Of a stretch of DNA of 64,000 nt, positions 1 to 12,700 are shown piece by piece. Origin of the DNA: Capsicum annuum (Eukaryota; Streptophyta; Magnoliopsida; Solanales; Solanaceae); contig NW_025825704.1 of the NCBI RefSeq assembly GCF_002878395.1, positions 346,631-410,630 on the forward strand, in the 5' to 3' direction. Below the pieces are notes generated by a model. It was not told the origin of the DNA, did no database searches, and saw only the letters and a list, made by a program, of their open reading frames with translations. The number at the start of each line of letters is the position of its first letter. Position 1 is the stretch's first letter. The translations under genes and the position numbers were made by a program.

Positions 1-1723
1 AAACTAAATGTTTTCTTTACTACTATTTTTCAAAAAAGGAATTTTATTAACACTTTTTTTAAAAAATAGAATCTTTCATAATGAGAATCATCCCACCTTA
101 GGGGATGATTAATGATATTTTGAGACTAAAATTGATGTTTAGAGATTTGACTGAGATAGATTCTCATCCATTGTTTTAACATTACTAGTTATATAAATCA
201 AAAGAGATTCTGACCTTTTCTACACTTTTATGACAATTTAGTATCAGAGTTGACCTCGAGCAATAGATTTAAAAATTTACTCTTTCAACTATAGTTTAAG
301 TCATTGCATTTATTATATATACATCTCTGTCATACTAGTCAGAGTACAATGATTATAATAATTATTAGAAATCCTAAATCCAGACCAAGTCAATCTATAT
401 GGGAACTCCTTAACGCACTAGGGTCTCTCATTTGTAAGATGTCATATCAAAGAAGAGAGGTCATCGTAGGTCTTTCCTTTATAAACCATTGAGCTGGAGG
501 AGGTGTAATCATACGGTTATACTATAGAACTTAGATCAGTTATAGTATTATAGACTTTCCTTGCATTCATTTTTACATGTGCATTACCTACCACCAGTAT
601 ATTATTTTCTCCCTATACATATCAGCCTTAGGGGGGTTGCATAGGTATAGGTTGCGACTATGATTTGTTGTGTGTTATGTTCTTATTGATCCTTTCATGT
701 TATTAGGTTCAATTTATGTTTATTTGTTTGGACTAGATAGTTACTTTATTAGAATTATAATGGTTGGCTCAAGAAAGGTTGATTATGGACTAATGCATAG
801 ATTTGAGGCATACTTCTGATTTTTTTTATGGTTTTCTTTATTACAGATAACTATCTCATATTTGGACTCTTGAATGAGGGACCCTGAGTAGGTTGGTGCT
901 AGTTCCTACTAAAATCTGGATGCCTTGAGGTGCTAGATTAACTACCTTAGGTTGTACCTTTGAGTTAGTCTTATATAATACATATATATATATATATGTA
1001 CATATAATTCTATATATCTCTCTCTTTCTTTATTTATTCATGTTGTATATTTATTTCTTGGACTTGTATACAACTATATATCCTTCTTCTACTTTTTATT
1101 TTTTTATGGATATACATTATAGTGCTTTACTTTTGTAGTATTGTAGTATGGTCAGGATAGAATAGTTCATCCTTGTTGCCTATCTTGTCTTATTATGTCA
1201 GCTTCTTGGATAATTAGGTTGTACTTTAAATTTCTACTAGTATGTTTTCTATATTTACATTACCTTTGGGGATGAGTTGATAGTTTCCTATTGTATAGCA
1301 TATTTTTGGTACTCATATTACAATTTTGAAAATTACATATCATAGTATGGGTTCTCTTTATTACTGTGTTCATCCTTCAGAGCTACCATGGATGGGAGAC
1401 TTAGGGTGAGCACCTAGTATGTAGACTATTACTATTTCCTCTTTTGTAGATTAGCCTTATCTCTAAATTATATTTAGAGATGGCTTATTCAAGCATATTC
1501 ATTTAGTATTTTATTTTGTATTCTTGATATATTAGAAGAACTTTACCAATTTCACCATGTTTGGGGACTGTATTATATGTAGTAGTACTATCTACTATTT
1601 ATTTTACATTGCCCTTTTATTTCTCTAAGTAGTCAATTACTTGTAATTTTAGACTATGAGGTAATTTACTTACTAGTTAGTTGTAGTGGGTGCCTTCATG
1701 ACCTGAGAAATTAGGTCATAACA
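1..1723 (+). repeat. Element A 5' LTR, truncated by window start
   Basis: Pairs with the 3' LTR from about 5500 onward, where both copies share a run from a TTTTAAA-rich stretch through GGGATGAT to the (AT)n tract. It ends GGTCATAACA at 1723. The bases that follow (TTTGTTTCAAAGTAG, 1727-1741) sit where the primer binding site should be and loosely resemble a TTGGTTTCAGAGC-type site, but the match is weak. The LTR carries an (AT)n microsatellite near 982-1000. It is non-coding; short ORFs here are chance. Confidence 0.65.
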
Positions 1724-1939
1724 AATTTGTTTCAAAGTAGAGGCATACAAATGTGTTGGTACAAAATCTAACTGTCTATTAGAGTCTTCCGAATCAGTTC
1801 AGAGATACCTGCAACCTATCTTCCGGAGGCTACAATACATTTTTAGGAAATTCTATTCTTGACTCTTTGTCATGTGTCGATATTTTTATGAGCCTTAATT
1901 GTATTCTTTGACTCTATTTTGTTCTAGCTAGATGATACT

Positions 1940-2830
1940 ATGTTTTTGATAGATGCAGATGATATTTTGGCATGTGTTAGAGAATTTAGGGCCAACCCAA
2001 GTTCCTATAGAGTTTGTGAGCACATTAGCCTTTTAATCTTAAACATTGGTAATTTTGATCCTATTTATGACTACCTCTCAGCTAGAGATAAGGTGTGGTT
2101 CATCGAGCAATTTTTAGGTTAGAGTTAGATTTTTTGGTGTTTAGCATGGTTACTTGTCAATTTAAGAGTACTAGTTTAGATTTCTTGAGTGTACTTAACA
2201 TGTTGTTATGATATACTATATAGTAGGAGATGGTGTGTGGGTTTATTGGGGGTTTATCTTTGCTAATCCATTTGGCATTGGCATATTTAGTAGCAATTGA
2301 GTCTTAGTCTTCTCAGGTTGTTGGTCATGCAAGGGCCACAAAGAGAGCGTGTATTGAGATTTATGGAGGTGGCAGTAAGAGGCTATGTAATTAGTGAAGT
2401 ACAATTGGTAGTCCATCATAGAGTAAGAATCCTGTTGGTAGAGATCATCTTAACTTGTAACCTATCAGTTTTGGACAACTAGCATTTCATACTATAAGTG
2501 TCTCTTATCTCTTAGATTAGTTATGGAGATTACAGTAGGCATAGTTCTTGTAAAGGCATGTGGACTATTTAGTATGGTTCTGTAGGTTGTAGAAGTCACT
2601 ACGGATCAATAGGGGCAATGCCTTAAAGGTGTTCTAGGAACTTATTTTTGTTATGATGAGGTGGGCCATTATTCTAGGTAGTGCCCCAAATGTGAGTTGG
2701 TTATTAGGACAGAGTTAGCTTACATTTCCTGCCATCCTAGGTCTATTATGGTATGTTATACTAGTAGGGAGGATAGTCATGTCAGTAGGGAGTGTCCTTA
2801 GAGTTGGTTGGTTAGCGAGTTGGGATCAAC
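1940..2830 (+). pseudogene. Element A gag relic with two decayed CCHC zinc knuckles
   Basis: Two zinc-knuckle-like motifs are readable on the plus strand. The first (2649-2684) reads CYDEVGHYSR-stop-C, where the second Cys of the CX2CX4HX4C pattern is lost and a TAG precedes the last Cys. The second (2754-2795) reads CYTSREDSHVSREC, with the second Cys changed to Ser. Two tandem knuckles separated by about 70 nt suggest the nucleocapsid end of a Ty3/gypsy gag. The upstream 60-codon open stretch at 1940-2122 is not recognisable as a known gag domain. Many stops; not functional. Confidence 0.55.
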
Positions 2831-3961
2831 TAGTGTTTCTCAGAAGGTTAGTGCTTTAGTGGTTTGCTATAATAGAGAGATCTATCACTCTCCAAGAAAA
2901 TTTCCCCAATACGGGATTATTAGTCATAAACCTAGGTAAGATTGGTCTCATGGTGTTGTTACATATTTAGTCAAATAAAGTGTACTTAGTACCTCAGTTG
3001 GTTATGTAGATGCTCAGTTTGAGGTTGTACTTTCTTTGATCTGTACTCCCCCAGGCATGATAGGCATGTGACTTCAAATTCCACCATGATAGGTGCGATT
3101 TTTATTTCCTACGTTTACTTTTTCATGTAAGTGTATTATGGTTTTTGTGAACATTAATGATGATATGCCCTGGTAGGTTTATATTGATTGTTATGTGACT
3201 TGGTATAGAGTTTATGGTTATATTACTACACCTATAAATGATTTATTTTATTAGTAGATAGAGTGTATTAGTGTTGATATTTCTCTAGGGTGTAGCATTA
3301 GGGTTTGAGTCTCATTTACTATGGTACATTGGCCTTCTTATGGTCCTTTAGTTGTACTTGTTATTGATTTTCATTTCATTACCACCTACACCTTATATTG
3401 GAATCTTTTTTGCTGTTGTAATCTCTATTTTCTTTCCCCGGTAGAGCCTTATGGTCTTATTCTCACACTTTCCATTATCGATTTTTAATGAATCAATCTT
3501 CACTCTTTGATTTAGTGTGATGGGGTTGCGCAAACATGACTCAAGTGACTTTTTGCTTGGTTTAGAGTATCTAGCAGGTTAGGAAAGACAAAGAGGGGCT
3601 ATATTTTGATATTGGAGTCGGTGTATAACTCATGACTTGGATTGCCATTTGCTTAGATAGTTTCTTACTTGTTGAGATGATATTGGTGTGTTATTAGTGT
3701 GTTTTGGTTTTGATTTGTGTGCTTCAGCCTTTCTTAATTTTGCAGGAGGCCAATTGGTTTAGGAGGTCAACTTTTGGTTTCTTGAAAATAGAAGATAAGA
3801 AGCGGGTTTAAAAAGGGATACCTATGGCTAAATTCCTTAGAAGTGTTGTTTTCTTCTCAGAAGTTGACTAGGGAGTCTTGCTCGGAGCATGTGAGCCTAG
3901 TACCTCATCCCTTTCAATTTTCATGTTTTTTCTATCCATGACTTACGCAGGTAAAGCCATT
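2831..3961 (+). other. Element A internal region without recognisable domains
   Basis: No protease D-S/P-G motif, RT [YF]xDD motif, RNase H or integrase signature is readable in any frame. The stretch is rich in stops and probably represents decayed internal or 3' untranslated retrotransposon sequence. The 63-codon ORF at 3878-4069 crosses the LTR boundary and is a chance ORF. Confidence 0.5.
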
Positions 3962-3975
3962 TTAGAAGTGGATAT
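3962..3975 (+). other. Element A polypurine tract (decayed)
   Basis: TTAGAAGTGGATAT lies directly before the TGTAATGA start of the 3' LTR. It is purine-rich and correctly placed for plus-strand priming, but eroded. The boundary was set by aligning with element B, whose LTR starts TGTAATTACCC. Confidence 0.4.
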
Positions 3976-6900
3976 TGTAATGAACCTTTGGAGCAGTTAC
4001 TTGATTTCTATGCATTTCCATTATTTTGAGCGTTCCCACAGTGGCTACATGTCATTTATGACATGCTGAAATTGTCGCTTTGGTTATTGCAATATTCCTT
4101 TGGGTTTTAGGTTCAACTTCCTATTTAAGAGCATTTTCTATTTAGGTTTTGATCTCAGACCAAAACTCAATGTACATGATCACAGATGAGAAATATGATA
4201 GCTCCATCAGCTCAAAAATGTAGATTTTAGGTTAGAGGGACCCTTGGTTCAGGTTCGGAGGATTTCTAACTCGTTTGGGGCTATAGGGAAATTATATAAA
4301 TAATGGGAATAGAGGTGTAGACCCACACTTAATCGAAATGTTCTCGGCTAAATGTTTTGATAGTTTTATTGAGTCAAGAATGTCAAATTTTGTATGGTAG
4401 CATAGTTTTTTCGCATACATGGGGTTCCAAATTAATCTTGATCACCCGGTTATATCCTATTTCGACTTTGATAAATCTAGTATTTGATACTTGATTCAAA
4501 TGCTATAGAACTTAGAGAGCTACATTAATGGAATATACTCTAGCACCCCATGAGCGTCATAAGTGGCCTTGGACAGTTTTCTAGTCAATTTAGTGGAAAA
4601 GGGGTTGCTTAAGTAGATTCCACTTTAGTGCTAATGGGGCCGCTTTAGTAGTACCCGCATCTAGTGTACTAAACTACTTCATTGGTTGAGATTCCTTTTT
4701 AGCGCCAAGGTGACCACTTTAATTGCACAAATGGGATTTTAAATCCACTTTCTTCCATCAATCTTTCATCATTCCTTTTACAATTTTTGCACTAATTTGA
4801 GAGCTTAATGAGAGAAAAAGTAGGGAATCATATATTGAAGCTAAGGTACTCTAGCATAACACTCCTTTGTCATTTTCCATAAATTTTCCCATCAATTTCC
4901 ATCCTACTTATTGGTACATTCTTAGAAATTAGGTCTTAAGATCGTTGTACTTTAGGGGCTGATTTGGGCCTTTATTTTGCACCATTTGTGCTCAACTTTT
5001 AAGCACACATTCCTTGTCCTTTAAGGGATCTCATGTAGCATTTAATTTTGGATTCTATTTTTGGGCCTTGCACACCCATCCTAGACCTAAATTTTGACTT
5101 GACTCTTTATATAGTAATATACTTAGCCTATTTTAGAAGTTTTTGGATAGAACGGTTAATCGATCCTTAAGGTGAAATACTTGTCATGCATTTAGGATCT
5201 ATTACTGTAAGTTATGAATAGGTTAGACATAGGTGAGGCTAATAACCCTTTAGGGTTTAGTACTTGACTCGGTGGATTATAATAGTTTCTTAGATTATGG
5301 TTATTCTGGGGATACATTATTGGGCCCAAGGTTATGATTATGATATTAGTTGGATTCTAGTTTAGTGAGTTATCGTTCTAAATGTTGTAACCATAGTCTA
5401 TGGACTTTTGGATGACTATAAATGTATTGTTTAGACACTGGTGATGGAATTTCATTGATTCGGCATCTTTATGCCCATTTAATGGTATGATTACAACTAA
5501 ATCTTGGTTTTATCATTGTTTTCCTCTAAAGGGATTTAAGCTAGCTTTTCACTTTTAAAACAAAATCTTTGATTACAAGAATCGTACAACTTTATGGGAT
5601 GATTTATGTTATTTTGACACTAAAAATGATGTTTTAGAGATTTGACAATGATAGATTCTAATGGATGTTTTTACCTCTACTATTTACTTTGGTTGAGAGA
5701 GATTTTAGTTCTTTCTACACTTTTATGATAATTTCGTGCTGTATTTGACCCTAGGAAACTTATTTACAAACTGTTGAAGAGAGGTCCATGCATTTTTTAT
5801 CTATACATCTCTTTGGTACTTGATAGAGTAGAGTGGTGATGTTGATGATTGTTAAAAATCCTACATCCAGACAAGGTCAATGTATATGAGTAATTTCAAA
5901 CCCCTTAGGGGCCCCTTCGTTCGGGAGGCATCATATCGGAGAATAGAGGCCATTATTGGTCTTGTCTTTATGAGTTATCAATCTAGAGAAGGTGTATACA
6001 CTGGGTTACATTATGTCACTTGGATCAGTTATGGTTGCCTTACCTATCACCAGTGTATTGTTTGCTCTCTATACATATCAGCCTTATGAGTTTTGCATAG
6101 GTATAGGTTATGAGTTTTGTTTTTTTGTGTTGTGTGTTGATTAGGCCTTTCAATCTGTGGATCCCTATTTTAGTATTATTTTTCTAGGCTAGCAGATTAC
6201 TTTATTATTATTATTATGGCTAGTTTGTGACTTGTTGATTATGGTCAGATACAAAGATTCGAGGTATGTTTTTGTTTCCTTTCTTTTATCGTTATTTTAC
6301 TATGGACAATTATCTCAAGTTTCAGATATTTTAATTAGGAAACCTGAGTAGAACTGTACTAGTTCCTATTAAAATTAGGATGCCTTGATAAGCTAGATTG
6401 ACTACCTTAGGTTCTATCATTGAGTTAGTCTGATATAGGTATTTATATATTTGTATATAGCTAAGTATTACTGTATATCCCTCTATCCTTCATTCATTCA
6501 TGTTGTATATCTGTTACTTATCCTTCTTCTACTCTTTATTTTTATATTAGTTAGTGATATACGATATTGTGCTTTAGTTGTATAGTATGGTTAGGATAGA
6601 ATAGTTCATCCTTAAGGCCTCTTTAGTCCTATTATGTTAGTTTCCTGGATATTTGGGTTGTATATTGAATTCCTGCTTACATGTCATCCATATTTACATT
6701 ATTTTTAGAGTTGAGTTTGGTAATCATACTACATTTCTACAGCTTGAAGATCATAGTATGAATTATCATTGTTGTTGTGTGCATCGTGCAGAGCATCTAT
6801 GGATCAGAGACTTATGGTGAGCTCCTGGTATTCATTGTATTACTATTCCCCCTTTTATAGATTAGATTGCTCTCTACATTGTATTTAGAGATGGGTTGTA

Positions 6901-7085
6901 CTAATATATTTATTTAGATTTCAGTTTCTACTCTTGATATATTAAAAGCTCTTGTACTGATTCCACCAGGTTTTAGAACTGTGTTCTGGGTAGTTCGTTA
7001 CTACTAGTTCAAAACTATGGGTTTCTTACCTACTGGGGATTAGAGTATGTGCCATTATGACATGAGAAATCAGATTGTGATAAGT
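3976..7085 (+). repeat. Element A 3' LTR
   Basis: Starts TGTAATGAACC and ends near GTGATAAGT (the 5' LTR has GGTCATAACA here). It aligns with the 5' LTR and, in reverse complement, with element B at 17,983-20,432 and 7,086-7,338. The region 4575-4745 is an eroded CG-richer block (GCTTAAG, GCCGCTTTAG and similar) matching the AAGCGG-rich block of B at 19,860-20,110. The sequence after it (from about 4780) resembles a transcribed leader. No coding capacity. Confidence 0.65.
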
Positions 7086-7208
7086 GCCACGCCTTATATC
7101 ACTAGTAAATATATGGAGGAGAAATGAAGGAAATTCTATAATAGTATTCCAGGCCAAGAATGCTTATACAACATGTTAAATTATAACGAGAGGATATACG
7201 GTGACACC

Positions 7209-7248
7209 ATATATATATATATATACATATGTGTATATATATATATAT
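7209..7248. repeat. (AT)n microsatellite
   Basis: A run of AT dinucleotides broken by a short CATATGTG core. It occupies the same relative position as the AT tract in element A's LTR near 982-1000, so it is an inherited LTR feature and not an independent locus. Confidence 0.85.
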
Positions 7249-7333
7249 GGGCTAACTCAAGAGAATACACTAAAGAACAAACCAAATATCTGAAGGCATT
7301 GTAAATAAGTAGGAAAACTAGTGCTGGCATACT

Positions 7334-7338
7334 CAGAG
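7334..7338. other. TE2 target site duplication, left copy (CAGAG)
   Basis: Five bases directly before the TGTAAGACC start of TE2. The right copy is CAGGG at 17,978-17,982. Element A's homologous LTR has ACCCTGAGTA at the uninterrupted site, so CAGGG is ancestral and the left copy carries one substitution. Confidence 0.75.
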
Positions 7339-9948
7339 TGTAAGACCCAGTAATATTCTCTCGTAGATGGAGCCTTAGGGCGTGTCAAGTGATGCGTAAT
7401 TCTGGCCCTAAAAGATTGTGAAATGACTTCCTAAGTGAGTATCATGTTAACCATATAGAATTTTCCTAATTTAGACTTTTTATCACATGGGAAGTTTTCT
7501 AAGCTTTCCATCGATATATGATTGCCCCAAATCCGATACCCGGATAAGAAGTTACGGGTAAGAAGTTATGGCTAATTTAAATCCTAGTCATAGAACAACA
7601 TCATTTTAGGGCTTGGTGCATCGTGGAGAGGGTCTATTTGACAATTCTCAAATTCCAGTGGAACTCTGCAATAGAGGCACGTCGCAGAGGACCCCAATTT
7701 CCAGTGGCCTAGCGTGACGGTGATACATCGTGTTAAAGTTCAAAGTTTCAACCAGTAGGACAACGGGATGGCTCTGCTTCACGATGACTCCCAGATTCCC
7801 ATTCCAGTGAGCCATCGCGATAGTGGTGCATTGCAGTTGCCAATAAAATCGGGTTGCCAATTCAATTTTTCCAGCTTCGTACAGAAGTTAAAAAGGGTAC
7901 TTTGGACTTTTTCAAGCCTCATAAACTGTGCAAACACAAAATTGAAGTCAATTACAAGCATTCTATGTTTTTGTCTCAAGTTTTCTCTCAACAAAAACCC
8001 TAAGTATCAAAAACCTCTTCCAAATATCTCAAGAATCCACCATAGATTTTGTAAATTGAGTTAAGATTCAAAGTTCCCAAGTCAAGGGCTTCAAGAACCC
8101 TCATTCAAGACTATGGATAGAGTTCCAAAAGCGAGAGTTCATCTAAAGCTTCTAATTCAAGGTATGTGCGGTTTTGAACAAGGGTAATCCTTTCACCCTT
8201 GTGCCCAAAGGCTTATTTAAACTACAATTCTCTACGATTTATGAGATTTTACATGAAAATGAATTGGGGGTTTTCACCCATTATTGTTGATTACAATATT
8301 TTGATGCTTCCCATGAATTGAGAGTCTAATGGCCTGATTTTCACATGTTTTCTTAAGAAATTTCAGCTGGGTCTATACCCCATGATTTTAATCCTTCAAA
8401 AGTTAATAGTTAAAATGTTTGAAACTTTGAAGTATATGAGTATGTTAAGATTTTGAAGTAAATTGCTGAAATTTCTAGATTTCTACATGATTTATGAATC
8501 TATATGCTATCTATAATGCTTTTGATGAGTTCAAACTTGAGATTGAATTATGAGGTATTAAGCCCTTCTTGAGACTTGAGATTTTATGAACTATTATTCT
8601 GTAAGCACCCATGATTTGAGCATTTTGAGATTATTGAGAAATGTTTTGACCCAATGGTCATTGATTTTTGAAATCCACTCTACTACATGAGATTACAGAC
8701 TTGATTATTCGGCTCTTATTGAACCATGAGATTATTCTTAAGTGGATTTTCATGAGATAAGTGAGATAAACTAAAGGGAGAAGTATTTAGCACAGATTTA
8801 GGTAAGTTACCATGGTTTTTTACCCCAGAACTATGTGCTACCATAGGTTGGCCTAAGGCTAAGATATTAGGCTCGAGGCTGAGATAAGTGATCATTGAAT
8901 TGAGGTTATACTCCCTGGCAAAGAGTATGATGCTCCTCCCCAATGTGGGGTCTCTTTCTTAGGAGGAAAAAATGTTGGACTGCATGTAGCTCTTATGATT
9001 TATGTCGGTTAAGAGAATCTCCCATAAAACTAAAGCTTTGAGATAAGATATTTTCTTTTAAAATTAAAATACTTTCCCTTGATATGAGTATTTTTTCCTA
9101 AAGATTAAAATGAGCTATTTTTCCTAACATGAATCAAATGCCTTCAAGTATGTTCCAAAGTTTTATGATTCTGAATTCCAAGTATTTGAATTCAAAAGAG
9201 TTATGAGTTCTTGAGCATTGAAGAAGTTTTACTCTCAATGAGACATATGCATGAGTTGAAAGTATTGCTTAAAGTTTCCTTTAGGCTTAAGTAATGAGAA
9301 TAAGAGAAGAGTACAAATTTGAATGCTAAAAGTTTAATGAGATTGTGTTACATATTCCATTTTACATAATTCATGAGCTTTGCATTTTGTACTTATTCAA
9401 GCAATGTGAGTCATTACTTATTACAAGTATGATTTGATTAAATAGTATTGATGTTGTTTTATATAAATTCATGCACCCCCCCATACGTCTATGTGCTACA
9501 TTGTCTTATAATATATGTTCAGGTGTTCAATCCCAACCTCGTCGGTGATTTTCGAGTACCTCTATCTACATTCGTACAGTGGTGAGTCCTCATGGTTTGA
9601 TGACCTATATTCAAACATTTCCATATTTTGAGAAACTATGTTGTTATTTCCAGTTCATTTTGAGTTAGTTGGGGACCTATCCCAATGTCTCTCTAGTTCA
9701 TGGATTAGTAGAGGCTTTGTCAGACTAGTTATCAGATTGTGGTTGTGTTGAGGTTTCTAGTATTGTGGTCATTTGGACCGAACATTTTCCTCGTATTTCC
9801 TTTCATATGATATGACTATGCTAGTGTTTGAATTAATTTATCTTGAAATGAGTGTTATTAGTAGAAACAGGCTCAAAGTGTTAGCTAGGTGCTACTTGTA
9901 ATCTTAAGCACCGTGTGACATCCCGAGAGTCAATTTTGGGTCGTTAAA
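7339..9948 (+). repeat. TE2 5' LTR (about 2.6 kb)
   Basis: Begins TGTAAGACCC and ends CGTTAAAA (CGTTACA in the 3' copy). It pairs with 15,013-17,977 over its whole length. A CG-rich quasi-repeat block (about 7610-7860, words such as ATCGTGG, CGCGATAG) is followed by GTTAAAAAGGG, which may be a weak TATA-like element, then a CT/CAA-rich leader and a potential splice-donor-like AAGGTATGTG near 8159. Non-coding. Several chance ORFs lie in the CG-rich block on both strands. Confidence 0.9.
7610..7860 (+). promoter_or_regulatory. CG-rich quasi-repeat block in TE2 5' LTR (putative U3 element)
   Basis: Repeats of short CG-containing words (CATCGTGGAGAG, GTCGCAGAGGACC, ATCGCGATAG) alternate with TTTGACAATT/AATTCCAGTGG spacers. 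The equivalent block in the 3' LTR (15,275-15,540) keeps more CpG (GCGTCGCGGAG, ATCGCGGAGG), so this copy has lost CpG by C-to-T change. Its position before the leader suggests U3. Function is inferred only. Confidence 0.45.
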
Positions 9949-9952
9949 AACT

Positions 9953-9964
9953 TGGTATCAGAGC
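9953..9964 (+). other. TE2 primer binding site
   Basis: TGGTATCAGAGC lies four bases after the LTR end. It is the standard plant retrotransposon PBS complementary to the 3' end of initiator methionine tRNA, and it is intact. Confidence 0.9.
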
Positions 9965-10159
9965 CTAAGGTTTTAAGGAGTCCTAGGGTGTCTGACAAGC
10001 CGCATTGAGTAGATTCTTGACCATCGGTGTGTAGCACGCCATATCTATGAGCAAGAGGCAACAAGACGTTTTAGGAAAAAGTTGTTCCTTCTTTCAGATT
10101 CTATCATGCCTATAGTTGTCTCTCTCATCTAATAATTTGTGCACTTTTATTTTATGAAA

Positions 10160-11330
10160 ATGCCTCTCTGAAGAGCGAATCTCCTCAAAAACAATGATGA
10201 GAAACCCCCACCTTTTGATCTTTTGAATGAGGCAGTGTCTTATGCTGAGTTTCAGGTGGCCTTTCAGGCGCTAGCCCAAGCAGTCACCACCAATTTTTGG
10301 GCCAATGACCAGTCGCAGTTGCTAATCAGCAGGGATGGGCTGTATCTGTGACTAGGCTTTATGATTTTATGCGGATGAATCCCCCAGAGTTTTATGGGTC
10401 TAAGGAAGATAGGACCCATAGTTGTACCTTAAGGATATGAGAAAGATCATGCAATTGATGCATGTTTTTGAGAAAGAAAGTGTTGAGTTGGCGTTTAATA
10501 GGCTGAAGGACATAGCTTATGACTGGGTTGTATCGTAGAGTAATGGTAGGGTGAGGATGCTGCTCCTATGACTTGGCAGGTGTTCCAAGATACATTCTTG
10601 GATAATTTTTTTCCACTTGAGATTAGGTATGAAAAGATTGAGGAGTTTATGAACTTAAGGCAGGCCTCCATGACTGTTAAGGAGTACTTCTTGAAGTTCA
10701 ACTAGTTGGCCAAGTATGCTCCTTGATTAGATTTCTGAAACCCGGGCTAGTATGAGCAAGTTTGTGACCGGTGTTTCTAGGTTAGTACTGAAGGAGTGTA
10801 GGACTGCAATGCTGCATAGGGATATGGATCTGGTTAGGTTGATGACGCATGCCCACCAAATAGAGGTGGATAAGATTATAGAAAGAGATAGAGTGAGGGG
10901 TAAAAAGGGGTCTAGATCTAAGCAGCATGAGTATAGCCAGCCTAGGTTCCATAGAGGGAACCACCCTCAGTTTTAGAGGCATCTATATATACCAGCACCT
11001 TCATCAACTAGTTCTTCCGCGCCTAGAAAAAGGCAGGAGCAAGAAGGCAGATCTTTTTTATCTAGGTCGCAGAACAGTGTTGGTAACCGGCCCTGTTATC
11101 CTCCTTGCACTAAGTGTGGTAGGGATCATCATGGTGAGTGTTTGGTAAATTTGAGAGGCTATTTTGGTTGTGGTAAGTAGGGCCACAGACTTAGAGATTG
11201 TCCTCATACTAGAAAGGGGAACAGAGATGCCCGACATCAGGAACAGGCTACTAGTGCACTAGCTCCTGTACCTCCTCCCGCCCCTATTTAGGGTGCTTTA
11301 TCTAGCACCGCTGGCGATCAGTGCTAGAAC
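10160..11330 (+). pseudogene. TE2 gag (capsid and nucleocapsid), broken
   Basis: The start ATG at 10,160 opens MPL-stop-RA, which matches the usual MPPRRA opening of these gags with an Arg codon turned into TGA. Downstream, pieces in changing frames read RMNPPEFYGS, MTWQVFQDTFLDNFFP, MNLRQASMTVKEYF and MSKFVTGVSRLV, the retrotrans_gag core. The nucleocapsid has a CTKCGRDHHGEC stretch (11,105-11,140) and a CCHC knuckle (11,160-11,201) reading YFGCGK-stop-GHRLRDC, with the first Cys replaced by Tyr and a Gln-to-TAG change. In life it would form the virus-like particle and bind RNA. Confidence 0.85.
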
Positions 11331-11690
11331 AAATTCTATGCCTTACCATCCCTTCAGGAGCAAGAGGACTCTCCTGATATTTTTATTGGTATACTTCATG
11401 TCATTTGTCTTGATGTTTATGTGTTGTTGGACCCCGGGTCAAGTCTTTCTTATGTGACCGTACTTGTAGTTGTGAATTTCAAAATGAGTCCAGAAAAGAT
11501 TCTTGAACCTTTCCTAGTCTCCACACCTGTAGGGGCGTCAGTTGTTGCTCAACAAGTGTATAGAGATTGTCCTGTTACTGTTCGTCATAGTGTCAAACCT
11601 GTTGATTTTATAGAGTTAGACATGGTAGATTTTGACCTTATTTTGGGTACAGATGAGCTTCATTCTTGTTATGCATCTATAGATTGACGT
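11331..11690 (+). pseudogene. TE2 aspartic protease domain
   Basis: The open frame 11,421-11,687 contains VLLDPGSSLSYVT with the catalytic Asp at 11,430-11,432 (the DPGS form is common in this clade in place of DTGA), then VSTPVGASVVAQQVYRDCPV and VDFDLILGTD, the conserved flap-to-C-terminal part of the retropepsin fold. The following WL of the usual ILGMDWL motif is lost. It would cleave the Gag-Pol polyprotein. Joined to RT by a short linker with a stop at 11,685-11,687. Confidence 0.85.
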
Positions 11691-12700
11691 ACTCGTGTGG
11701 TTAAGTTTCAGTTTCTTGATGAACCAGCATTTGAGTGGTCCGGGAGTTTGGTATCTCCCAAGAGTCATTTTATCCCCTATTTTAAAGCCAGAAAGCTAAT
11801 ATCCAAGGTTTGCATCTATAGCCTAGTTAGAGTCAAAGACACTATGTTCGAGGCTCTAACTATTCTGTCAGTCGATATTGTTAATGAGTTTCTAGACATT
11901 TTTTCAGAAGATCTCCCAGGGTTACCTCCCAATAGAGAGATAGAATTTGGGATTGAACTTCTTCCCAATACTGGCCTATTTCTATTCCGCCATACCATAT
12001 GGCACTTGCAGAGCTTAATGAGTTGAAACAGCAACTCAAGGATCTTTTAGACAAAGGTTTCATTATGCCCAGTATTTCTCCTTAGGGCGCGCGCTTGTCT
12101 TATTTATGCGAAAGAAATATGGTTCTTTGCGTAAGTGCATTAACTATTATTCGTTTAACAAGGTCATAGTAAAAAGTAAGTATCCTCTTTCAAGAATTGA
12201 TGACCTATTTGATCAGTTGCAAGGTGAAAGTTATTTCTCCAAGATAGAATTTAGATCCGGCTATCATCAACTTAAAGTATGGGAATATGATATTCTAAAG
12301 ACAGCCTTCTGAACCCGCTATGGTCACTTTGAGTTTCTAGTCATGTCTTTCGGGCTAACCAATGCCCAGTAGCTTTTATAGACCTCATGAATCGAGGGTT
12401 TAAGCAATATCTTGTTATGTTTTTCATAGTGTTCATAGATGACATCCTTGTGTACTCCCGCAGTAAGCATGATCATGCAGATCACCTTAGAATTGTCTTG
12501 CAAATTCATAGAGGTCATCAGTTATTTGCCAAATTCAGTAAGTGTGAATTTTAGCTAAGGTCGATAGCATTTCTGGGTCATATCATTTCTGAGTTGATCC
12601 CCAAAAGACAGAAGCTGTAGTAAATTAGCCTAGACCTATCTCTCTGTCTGATATTAGAAGTTTCTTGGGTGTAGTAGGCTACTACCACTATTTTGTTGAA
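11691..12700 (+). pseudogene. TE2 reverse transcriptase
   Basis: Begins with a linker (TRVVKFQF) and the DLPGLPPNREIEF motif near 11,910-11,950, then passes through fragments in all three frames: [61 protein letters not shown]. The catalytic FIDD is intact at 12,432-12,443, followed by ILVYSRS. An Asp of the first catalytic block (usually SKIDLRSGY) is changed to Glu (SKIEFRSGY). Several frameshifts make it non-functional. Confidence 0.87.

Larger units (their letters stand above)
1..7085 (+). mobile_element. Element A: degenerate Ty3/gypsy-type LTR element, 5' end outside window
   Basis: Bases 1-1723 and the 3' part of 3976-7085 are diverged direct repeats: the same words occur in the same order near 250-300 and 5730-5780, near 590-660 and 6050-6110, and near 880-960 and 6340-6430. 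These are LTRs around a 2.25-kb internal region with gag zinc-knuckle remnants. The 3' LTR starts TGTAATGA and the 5' LTR ends TCATAACA, near-inverted termini. I find no protease, RT or integrase, so this is a deleted or non-autonomous copy. It belongs to the same family as minus-strand element B and appears to have landed in B's LTR in opposite orientation. Confidence 0.7.
7086..7338 (-). repeat. Element B 3' LTR, distal piece left of TE2
   Basis: In reverse complement this matches element A's LTR from the ACCCTGAGTA region (near 890) through GAGTTAG and the (AT)n tract to about 1100. Together with 17,978-20,432 it forms one LTR that TE2 split. It stops at 7085 where element A begins, so A appears to have inserted here too; the rest of B lies left of the window. 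Confidence 0.6.

Noticed and set aside
7648..8064. Cluster of ORFs on both strands near the CG-rich block of TE2
   Set aside because: CG-rich sequence with few stops by composition. Non-coding LTR; the 3' LTR copy has different ORFs.
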